From NCBI RefSeq assembly GCF_014207955.1, contig NZ_JACHLK010000011.1:162849-226848 (forward strand): a DNA stretch of 64,000 nt, in the 5' to 3' direction. The stretch is from Acidovorax soli (lineage in GTDB: Bacteria; Pseudomonadota; Gammaproteobacteria; Burkholderiales; Burkholderiaceae_C). The number at the start of each line of letters is the position of its first letter. Positions within the stretch are counted from its first letter, which is position 1. This document shows, in pieces, positions 8,627 to 15,384 of the stretch. Below the pieces are notes generated by a model. That model was not told where the DNA came from. It did no database searches and worked only from the letters and a program-made list of their open reading frames with translations. A program made the position numbers and the translations under genes.

Positions 8627-9088
8627 TCAAGCTCCTGAAAGAAAGAAAACCTTGCTGCGCGACTGCACCGGGGCCCATTGCTGCACGCCCTGGATCACGA
8701 ACAGCGCCAGCGGCCGGGCCTGCACCGGCGCCACGGGCAGGCCCAGGGCGCCGCCGGCCTGCGAGCTGACCCAGGCCCGCACCCAGTTCGTGCTGGCCAG
8801 GGCCTGGCTGTTGTCGGCCGGGGGCAGCGGGGTGGCGGCGCTGACCGTGCCGCCCACGGCCAAGTGGCCGGCGATGGCCAGATTGCCGGCGATGGATTGG
8901 TCGCCCGTGAGGGCGTTGCCGCCGGCCAGGTTGGCCTTGGTGGCCAGGCCGGCATCGGTCTGCCCGGCCTTGGTGGCCACGCCGTCGAAGCCCAGCTCGA
9001 TGCGCTGGAACTCGTCCTTGAGGACCTGCTCGTCCACCCGCTGCCCGGGCAGCGGGTTGAAGACGCGGTGGTAGTAGGTATTGGCCAT
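8627..9088 (-). CDS. Tail fibre/tail spike-like phage protein
   Basis: A 153-residue protein. The opening MANTYYHRVFNPLPGQRV and a repetitive Ala/Gly-rich shaft (GNALTGDQSIAGNLAIAGHL, with repeated xGNLAIAGxLAVGG units) are typical of phage tail fibres, which trimerise through such triple-beta repeats. It lies 32 bp downstream of the nozzle-like gene. It is short for a complete fibre, so it may be a fibre base or connector that needs another tip protein. Confidence 0.7.
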   Translation of the reverse strand: MANTYYHRVFNPLPGQRVDEQVLKDEFQRIELGFDGVATKAGQTDAGLATKANLAGGNALTGDQSIAGNLAIAGHLAVGGTVSAATPLPPADNSQALASTNWVRAWVSSQAGGALGLPVAPVQARPLALFVIQGVQQWAPVQSRSKVFFLSGA

Positions 9089-9120
9089 GGGGCTGCTCCT
9101 GCGTTTGGTGGGATTGGGGG

Positions 9121-11151
9121 TCAGCGGTCCAGCCGGCGCGGCGTGTAGACCACCGACACGCTCTGCAGCGTGTGGGGCAGCTCGTCGCGCGCGCTGCTCA
9201 CGATGTTCAGGCTGAGGTCGGTGCCCACGCCGTCCAGGCGCACCTTGGAGAGGGCGTTGGCGGGCACGCTGTAGTAGCTCTGGCCGTAGTTGCTCACGCT
9301 GTAGTAGGCGCCGCCGGCGTTCTGCAGCACGCCCACCACATCGGTCAGGCCCACCTCGGGCCGGCCCAGGCTGTACTCGCCCTGCACCAGCAGGCGGCAG
9401 GCGCTGCGGTTTTTGCTCTCCAGGTCCACGCGCCGAAAGCGTTTCTTCTCCATCGGGCTTTTGGTGTGGTTGAAGGCCAGCTTGAGGTAGGCCACGATCT
9501 CGGCCCCGTCGAAGCTGCGGCCCCGGTCGGCCTCGTAGACAAAGCCGTCGTCGCTGCCGAAGAAGTTGCGGTGCTCGCCGCCCACCACGGCATCGCAGGT
9601 GCAGCGCACCGTGCGGCCATAGTCGATGGGCATGAAGGCCAGCGCGCTGCCGCCATCGGCCGTGGGGATGGGCGTGACGCTCAGGCCCTCGCCGCCGGCA
9701 AAGAACAGGCGCATGCGCTTGTCGGCCCGGTTGACCACCGAGGCCGTGACCTGCCGCGCCTTGAGCAGCCGCTGGATGCGCGCAGACAGCGGCAACCGCT
9801 CGAAGTTGCCGAAGGCCTGCGTGGCACTGACCACGGCCACGCCCAGGGTGTCGAGCACCAGCACCCGGCCCAGGCTCTGCACGCTGCCGCGCTGCGCGCC
9901 CACGTCGTCGGCAAAGTTCACGAAGCGCCAGTCGGCGCTGCTGCTGCCATACAGCACCCAGGTGCGCCCGGCGGCAAACACCATGAGCGCGCCGCCCTCG
10001 GCGTCCGAAGGCAGCACCTGCAGGCCCGTTACCACATCGCCCGCCGCGATCTCGGCCGCCCCCACCACCGCCGACCAGCGGTACGGATCGCCCACGGCGC
10101 TGTGCTGCAGCGAGCCCTCGAAGCTGAAGAACAGGTGGTTCTTGTGCGCCACGCAGTGCACGGGCTTGTCCACCGCCATCCCGGTGGCCAGGGGCACCAG
10201 CACCTCGCCGTCGAACTCGAAGCCGCGGTTCACGCCGTCGGCGCCATAGATGCGCTGCTGCCCGGCGCGGCCGTTGAAGTTGTAGACCACGGTATCGAGC
10301 CGGCCGCCGGGCAGCTGGGTGATCGCCACCTCGGCCCCGCCGGCCAACGCCGTCACCCCGGCGGTGAAGGCGCCCGCGGTGAACGGCCCGCCCGAGGGTG
10401 CGGTGACGATGAAGCGCCCCTTGGCCGTGCCCGCCGCCCAGGTGCCCGACTCCACCACCACGCGCTTGACGATGGCGGACACGGCGCCCTTGGTGACGTT
10501 GGCGCCCACGGCAGGCTCCGTGCCGCTGCCGCTGGAAAAGGCCAGCTCATGGTAGTGGAGCACCGGCGCCCAGCCGGTGGCCGAACTCTTGTAGATGCTG
10601 CAGGCCGTGGCCGCCAGGTTGTCGCGCCAGGCGTAGACCGTGCCATTCAATACGGCGACGCCGCGCAGCGGCCCCGAGCCCGGCACGGCCCCAATGGCCG
10701 TGCGGTAGTGCTCGGCGGCCAGCGCCGCAAAGGCGTTGTCGTCGAAGCCATCGATGTCCGAGGCGTCGCCGTCGAACCGGCCCACCGGGCTGCCCGCCAC
10801 CGTGAGGACCTCGCCCACGGCGAACACACCGGTGCGCTGCGTCACAACGATCTGCGCCGCATGGCGCAGCAACAGCACCACGGCCGTGGCACCCGAGGTG
10901 GCCCCCACCACCGTCTGCCCCGCAGCCACACCGGTGAAGGCGGTGGCCGCGCGCAGGCATTGGTAGGCCGCATCGCCGGGCCGGGCCCGGCCGTCGAAGC
11001 GCTCGTAGCCGCCGATGCGCTCGTACCCCTCCAGGGCCGAGCTCTCGTAGTTGATCGCGCCCGTCACCATGCCCGGGCGCAGCGTGAGCTGGGCCGACTC
11101 GGCATCGAGCCCGCCCGAGAGCGGGAAGTACTGGGTCTTGAGAGATGGCAT
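9121..11151 (-). CDS. Podovirus-type nozzle / tail stabilisation-like protein
   Basis: A 676-residue beta-rich protein. The N-terminus, MPSLKTQYFPLSGGLDAESA, and repeated propeller-like blades (VAHKNHLFFSF, YGSSSADWRFVNFADDVG, FFGSDDGFVYEADRG) resemble tail nozzle or P22 gp10-like proteins that close the portal channel of short-tailed phages. It comes after the adaptor gene, the normal order in such modules. The start at 11151 was preferred over the in-frame upstream codon at 11175 because MPSLKTQ begins the conserved-looking domain and GTGAAG precedes it. Confidence 0.68.
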   Translation of the reverse strand: MPSLKTQYFPLSGGLDAESAQLTLRPGMVTGAINYESSALEGYERIGGYERFDGRARPGDAAYQCLRAATAFTGVAAGQTVVGATSGATAVVLLLRHAAQIVVTQRTGVFAVGEVLTVAGSPVGRFDGDASDIDGFDDNAFAALAAEHYRTAIGAVPGSGPLRGVAVLNGTVYAWRDNLAATACSIYKSSATGWAPVLHYHELAFSSGSGTEPAVGANVTKGAVSAIVKRVVVESGTWAAGTAKGRFIVTAPSGGPFTAGAFTAGVTALAGGAEVAITQLPGGRLDTVVYNFNGRAGQQRIYGADGVNRGFEFDGEVLVPLATGMAVDKPVHCVAHKNHLFFSFEGSLQHSAVGDPYRWSAVVGAAEIAAGDVVTGLQVLPSDAEGGALMVFAAGRTWVLYGSSSADWRFVNFADDVGAQRGSVQSLGRVLVLDTLGVAVVSATQAFGNFERLPLSARIQRLLKARQVTASVVNRADKRMRLFFAGGEGLSVTPIPTADGGSALAFMPIDYGRTVRCTCDAVVGGEHRNFFGSDDGFVYEADRGRSFDGAEIVAYLKLAFNHTKSPMEKKRFRRVDLESKNRSACRLLVQGEYSLGRPEVGLTDVVGVLQNAGGAYYSVSNYGQSYYSVPANALSKVRLDGVGTDLSLNIVSSARDELPHTLQSVSVVYTPRRLDR

Positions 11152-11189
11152 CTTCACGTCAGCCCTCCATTGCACCGCGCTCGCCCACT

Positions 11190-11348
11190 GTGCTTGAAAC
11201 TGGCGCAGCCAAAGCCAGTGCCCCCGCGCAAGGGCCGCCCCGCCGCGAAGGCGGCGTATCCAGCGTTTGCGCTGGGGGCGTCCCCCTCCCGAATCGCGTA
11301 GCGAGTCGAGAGAGGGGTGAAGGCGCGAAGCGACTCAGGGGGTGTTTT
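11190..11348 (-). repeat. Dispersed intergenic repeat, copy A
   Basis: Read on the minus strand this stretch (CACCCCCTGAGTCGCTTCGC..., then GGGAGGGGGACGCCCCC, GGGGCGGCCCTTGC, GGGGGCACTGGC) matches the plus-strand copy at 40942-41074 over nearly its whole length. This copy has an extra block of about 30 bp near the middle. It fills most of the gap between the nozzle and adaptor genes. It looks like a family-specific dispersed intergenic element, not part of a phage gene. Confidence 0.85.
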
Positions 11349-11356
11349 ATTGCCGG

Positions 11357-12055
11357 TCATGCCAGGGGCCTCGCGCCAAAGCCGGGGCGCGGCAGCTGCG
11401 ATTGCGCCAGCGCCGAAAAGCCCATGCTGTAGTTCTGCTCGGCGCGCTGGTAGACCTCGCTGGCCGCGTCGAAGCCGCCGTATTCGCGCAGCGCACGCCA
11501 GGCGATCAGGGGGTGGAAGCGCGCAGGCAGGGCCGGCTCGTCCGCGTCGAGCGCCAGGCTGGCGACATCCTTCACATAGGCCGCGCGCACCATGTGGGCC
11601 GCATCGGGCGCGGGGCCCACCAGCAGCTCGCCGCCGGGCGCAATGCTCCAGTAGCGCAAGGCCCCCGGGGCATGCGCGCCGGTCAGAAAGCGCTGGCGAA
11701 ACGCCTCGTAGTCAAGCCAGGCCAGCGCATGCTCGCTCACCTGGCCATCGGCCACGCGCCAGGCGCTGGGCCGGTAGCCGTCGGCCGCGGGCTTCCAGGC
11801 GGCGAAGTCGGCCAGCGCAAAGCCCGGGGCCGCGGCCTCGGGCACCATCACCAGGCTGCCGGCTGGAACCTGGCCCAGGGCCTCGCCGCGGCGAAACAGC
11901 CAGGACTCGTGCGCCAGCGCGATGTCGCGCCAGGCCCAGTTCACCCACTCGAACACGCGGGCATCATCGCCACTGGCCGTGCTGGCCGAGGCCGGCGGAC
12001 CGCCGGACAAGCCGCTCTCGCGCTTGACGGCCCGGGCCAGTTGCAGGAAGTTCAT
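11357..12055 (-). CDS. Phage head-tail adaptor-like protein
   Basis: A 232-residue, mostly helical protein starting MNFLQLARAVKRESGLSG, with WVNWAWRDIALAHESWLFRR and a C-terminal region with ALREYGG. This fits the SU10/P22-type head-tail adaptor family that forms a ring under the portal. GAGGAG 7 bp before the ATG supports the start at 12055. It is followed, after the repeat, by the nozzle-like gene, which is consistent with short-tailed phage order. Confidence 0.7.
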   Translation of the reverse strand: MNFLQLARAVKRESGLSGGPPASASTASGDDARVFEWVNWAWRDIALAHESWLFRRGEALGQVPAGSLVMVPEAAAPGFALADFAAWKPAADGYRPSAWRVADGQVSEHALAWLDYEAFRQRFLTGAHAPGALRYWSIAPGGELLVGPAPDAAHMVRAAYVKDVASLALDADEPALPARFHPLIAWRALREYGGFDAASEVYQRAEQNYSMGFSALAQSQLPRPGFGARPLA

Positions 12056-12065
12056 GGCGATCTCC

Positions 12066-12407
12066 TCAGCCTTTGCGCTGAAGTGGGAAGCGCGGCTTTT
12101 CCACCCAGCGCATCTTGTCGATGTTCTCGGGCTCCTCGGGGTCGGCCTCGCGCACCGTGTAGGCCAGGCCTTCGATGTGGTCGGCCATCTCCACCGGCAC
12201 ACGCACCCAGCGCTCGCGCTGGATCTGGATCTGGTAGTTGTTGAGCCCGAAAAAGGGCTGCTGCGGCTCGTGCAGCTCGCCCTTGAAGAGCTTGATCTCG
12301 ACCGTCTGGCCCGAGAAGCCGTGCTGCTGCACGGCCACATCGATGTCGGTGTCGGTGCCTGCGGTGGTTTCGGCCAATGCGGCGGCCTTGGCGGGTGCTT
12401 TTGCCAT
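12066..12407 (-). CDS. Small virion-module protein, unknown
   Basis: A 113-residue protein. The N-terminus is Ala/Lys-rich (MAKAPAKAAALAETTAG); the rest (GQTVEIKLFKGELHEPQQPF, RERWVRVPVEMADHIEGL) suggests a small beta/alpha domain. It sits 69 bp after the capsid gene and 10 bp before the adaptor gene, a usual place for head completion or decoration proteins. No family recognised. Confidence 0.6.
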   Translation of the reverse strand: MAKAPAKAAALAETTAGTDTDIDVAVQQHGFSGQTVEIKLFKGELHEPQQPFFGLNNYQIQIQRERWVRVPVEMADHIEGLAYTVREADPEEPENIDKMRWVEKPRFPLQRKG

Positions 12408-12476
12408 GGGTGTTCCTTGTTCGATGGATGAATGAAGGGGCCGGCCGCGTGCCGGCCCCAGGGGGTCAGGCCGGCG

Positions 12477-13469
12477 TCACGAAGACACGCCGTGCTCGAT
12501 GCGGGTCATCCAGGCGTCGTTCAAGATGGCCGCGGCCGACCACATCTTGAAAGCCACATGCCCGCGCTGGCCCATGGGGTCGCTGTCGCTGGGCTTGGGG
12601 TTGACCACGATGGGCGTGAGGCCCGAGCCCGATGCCGAGAGGTTCACCGTGGCATAGGCCTCCTTGCCGACGATGACCGACTGGTACACGTCCACCGCCG
12701 TGCCGCCCAGCATGCCGTTCAGCGTGGCGTTGCCGGCGTTGGCCAGCGGCGCGTACAGCGTGGACGAGACAAAGCGGATGTTCTCGAACGAGCCGATCTC
12801 GTTCTCGCACAGCGGCTTGAAGGTGCCGTAGTTCTGGATGCGCGTGTAGCCGGCCGGGAAGAACGCGGGGTTCTGCAGGTCCATCTCCACATTGGGGTGC
12901 ACGAAGCACACGTAGCACGGCGGGATGGGCAGCGTGCCCACGCCGTCGGTGGCGTTGAGCACCGTGGTCAGCGGGCGCGCGTCCTGCGCCTTGAGCTGGC
13001 GGATCGCGCGGCGCGCCACGTTGGCCGTCATGGTGGTGTTCACCGCGTTGCGCGCCACGCCGTTGGCATACAGCACCTGCGTTCCGGCCTTGATGGTGTT
13101 GTACAGGATCAGCTCCTGCGTCTGGCCCGCGGTCTCGCCCAGCGAGGCGCTCAGCTCGCTGAGCACCGGGTCTTCGTGCGTGTCGGCGATCACGTCGGTG
13201 ATCTGCACACGCTGGCCGTACTGCTCCAGGTTGGCCGACACGTCGGTGCTGGTGATGTTGCCCTGCACGGGCGTCACGCCCTCGGTCAGCGGCGTGGTGG
13301 TGGGCGCCAGGCGGCCGTAGCGGCGCCACTTGACGACCTTGGTCTTGCCCTTGGGCACGGCAGTCACCACGGCAAACTTGGCCATGTTCAGGGAGGGCTG
13401 GGCGCGTTCCAGCATCTTGTCCACCGCGTAAGCCGCGGTGCGGGGGGTGATGTCACCGTAAACGGTCAT
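12477..13469 (-). CDS. Major capsid protein, N4-gp56 family
   Basis: A 330-residue protein. It starts MTVYGDITPRTAAYAVDKML and has KTKVVKWRRYGRL, LTEGVTP, YGQRVQITDVIADTHEDPVL and FVHPNVEMDLQ, the characteristic run of the N4-gp56 HK97-fold capsid family. The length is normal for the family and the frame is intact with no missing segment. It follows the scaffold gene by 67 bp. This is the strongest evidence that the minus-strand module is of phage origin. Confidence 0.92.
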   Translation of the reverse strand: MTVYGDITPRTAAYAVDKMLERAQPSLNMAKFAVVTAVPKGKTKVVKWRRYGRLAPTTTPLTEGVTPVQGNITSTDVSANLEQYGQRVQITDVIADTHEDPVLSELSASLGETAGQTQELILYNTIKAGTQVLYANGVARNAVNTTMTANVARRAIRQLKAQDARPLTTVLNATDGVGTLPIPPCYVCFVHPNVEMDLQNPAFFPAGYTRIQNYGTFKPLCENEIGSFENIRFVSSTLYAPLANAGNATLNGMLGGTAVDVYQSVIVGKEAYATVNLSASGSGLTPIVVNPKPSDSDPMGQRGHVAFKMWSAAAILNDAWMTRIEHGVSS

Positions 13470-13536
13470 GAGATTGGCTCCTTGTCGGAAAATTCAAACG
13501 TGTCTGTGTGCGCCAGCGCGCGGCTGCGGCCCGTGG

Positions 13537-14616
13537 CTATGCCAGGCCGCCCAGCCGCTGGCGCCGAAAGAAGTCCAGCGAGGCTTCGAAGTCGTCCTCG
13601 GGCGGCAGGCCGCCCCGGGCGCCGCTGGCGCGCGAAGGCAGGCCTGCCGCCGACTGCAGCCGGGCGGCATTGGCGCTGGCGCGCTGTGCGGCGGGCTGTT
13701 GTTGCTGGGGGTAGCGGGCAATGGGGGCGCGGCCCGCGCGGCGCAGGTGGGCGTCGTAGGCGTCCATCACCGCAATCGCTTCGCTGGGGTCCTGCCCCTG
13801 GTAGAAGGCCGTCTGGATGGGCTGGGGCTGCGTGCCGATCCAGGCGCCGAAGTCCGCGCTGCGCACCACCTCCACCGCATTCGGGTAGGTGGCCTCGAAG
13901 GTCTGCATCGCGGCCTGGTAGGCGGCGCTGCGTTGCTCCTGGGCGCGCTGCTCGTGCTCGGCACGCAGGCCGTGCAGCGGCTCGACCATGCGGGCGGCGG
14001 TCTGCTCGGCCACCGTCGCGGCCTTGGCATCCACGGCCTGCAGGGCGTGCTGCACGGCCCCCACCAGCCCATGCAGTTCAGGGAACTGCTGCACCTTCTG
14101 GGCCAGCTCGGCCAGCCGCTCAGCGGCGGCGGAGCTGTCGCCCTGGGCACCGGGTGCACCCTTGGCCCCGCTGCCCTTGAGCTGCGCGTTCTCCTGCAGC
14201 AGGCGGTCACGCTCGGCCCGCGCCTGGTTCAGGTAGCGGTTGAGCTGGCCCACGCGGCCCATCTCGCTGCGCGCCTTGTGCAGCTCTTCCTGCGTGCGGC
14301 GCAGCAGCTCGGCGGGGTCGGGGTTGCCGGCCCTGTCGGCATGCTGTGCGGCGGCTTGGCGCGCACGGATCTGCGCGGCATCAGCACCCTCCTCCATGGC
14401 TGCGGGCATGGCCCCGTCGGGGCCTGCCGGCAGGGTCGCGGCGGTGGGCGCCTGTGCATCACCGCCCGTTTCCGCACGCTCCTGGCGCAGCGCATCCAGC
14501 GCCTGCGCCATCTGGTCCTCGGCATCCATCGCGCCGACGGCGCCCTCGCCCGGCTCCAGGCTGGCTGCGGTGGCGTGGCTGGTGTTGGTACTGATGCTGC
14601 TGTCGGTGGTGTTCAT
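13537..14616 (-). CDS. Capsid scaffold-like protein
   Basis: A 359-residue protein, low-complexity and acidic at the N-terminus, with a central heptad-rich coiled coil (LHKARSEMGRVGQLNRYLNQ, then ARAERDRLLQENAQLKG). The C-terminus is basic (FFRRQRLGGLA). That architecture and its place immediately before the major capsid gene fit a phage scaffolding protein that drives shell assembly and is then lost. The assignment is by architecture and position only. Its leader contains the GCATATATGC palindrome. Confidence 0.65.
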   Translation of the reverse strand: MNTTDSSISTNTSHATAASLEPGEGAVGAMDAEDQMAQALDALRQERAETGGDAQAPTAATLPAGPDGAMPAAMEEGADAAQIRARQAAAQHADRAGNPDPAELLRRTQEELHKARSEMGRVGQLNRYLNQARAERDRLLQENAQLKGSGAKGAPGAQGDSSAAAERLAELAQKVQQFPELHGLVGAVQHALQAVDAKAATVAEQTAARMVEPLHGLRAEHEQRAQEQRSAAYQAAMQTFEATYPNAVEVVRSADFGAWIGTQPQPIQTAFYQGQDPSEAIAVMDAYDAHLRRAGRAPIARYPQQQQPAAQRASANAARLQSAAGLPSRASGARGGLPPEDDFEASLDFFRRQRLGGLA

Positions 14617-14745
14617 GGTGCGGTCGGTCCTTCTTCGGCATGGCCCGTGGGGCCAGAGGCAGTGGTGGCGGGGTGGTGGTTGCTGGCACCGGGCACGTCG
14701 CCCGTGAAAGCAATGTCCGCGAAGAGGAGAGCGCGCTGAAGGGGT

Positions 14746-14757
14746 GGCATATATGCC
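14746..14757. promoter_or_regulatory. GGCATATATGCC palindrome upstream of the scaffold gene
   Basis: A perfect 12-bp palindrome 129 bp before the scaffold start, just after the terminator of the toxin-immunity pair. The core GCATATATGC also occurs ahead of the large proteins at 18000 and 56550. Probable regulator site or promoter element of the phage-derived genes. Confidence 0.45.
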
Positions 14758-14811
14758 GTATCGCACTGCACCGCCAGGACCGCGTGCGCTCGCATGCCAA
14801 TGCAGCGCCCA

Positions 14812-14837
14812 GAAAAAAGCCCGCGCGAAGCGGGCTT
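14812..14837 (-). terminator. Rho-independent terminator after the immunity gene
   Basis: On the minus strand AAGCCCGC-TTCGC-GCGGGCTT forms an 8-bp GC-rich stem with a 5-nt loop and runs into a tract of Ts. It lies 34 bp beyond the immunity stop codon and separates this pair from the scaffold-capsid operon. Confidence 0.85.
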
Positions 14838-14870
14838 GGCACAGGGCCTTGAAAAGGTGGACAGGGCCGA

Positions 14871-15371
14871 TCAGTCCTGCAGGCTCCAATCGTGGATGGA
14901 CACCATGTCAATCACCTGGTCCGGGGATTCCTCCAAAGGACAATCTTCCGCGCCAAAGGCAATACCCTGGAACTCTGCATCATCCGATACGGGGTAATGC
15001 ATATCATCTCCCGGGCCATACTCCAGACCGCACCACTTCAGTACTTTCGACAGCTTGTCGCCAATCTTCACCTCGCCCCAAACCAGCCCTTCGTATCCTG
15101 CATCGACAAATATGTTGTACAGAATTCCAGCGCCGTTGAACTGGAGTCTTATCAAATTATTCCCGAAAACCAATTCTTCAATCGTCAAATTATCATAGCC
15201 ATGTGATATCCAGCCCTTCGAATCGCGCAAAACAGCAAGAAATGGACGGTCCGAGTCCTGATTCCACCTCGGACTATCGCCAATGGATTTTTTCACCTCC
15301 TCCATGCGCTGCCCAATGAAGAAGCCAGCTGCACTTTTTCCGGGGATAAGCGGTGCCCTTAGATCAAGCAT
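14871..15371 (-). CDS. Candidate immunity protein for the adjacent toxin domain
   Basis: A 166-residue soluble acidic protein (C-terminus SIHDWSLQD). VKIGDKLSKVLKWCGLEYGPG and FQGIAFGAEDCPLEE resemble small cytosolic immunity proteins found downstream of polymorphic toxins. Base composition is visibly lower in GC (near 50%) than its surroundings, as is the 3' end of the upstream gene, so toxin tip and immunity gene probably moved together. It starts 13 bp after the toxin stop, with AAGGA before the ATG. Family name uncertain; the immunity role is inferred. Confidence 0.65.
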   Translation of the reverse strand: MLDLRAPLIPGKSAAGFFIGQRMEEVKKSIGDSPRWNQDSDRPFLAVLRDSKGWISHGYDNLTIEELVFGNNLIRLQFNGAGILYNIFVDAGYEGLVWGEVKIGDKLSKVLKWCGLEYGPGDDMHYPVSDDAEFQGIAFGAEDCPLEESPDQVIDMVSIHDWSLQD

Positions 15372-15384
15372 AAAAATCCTTAAT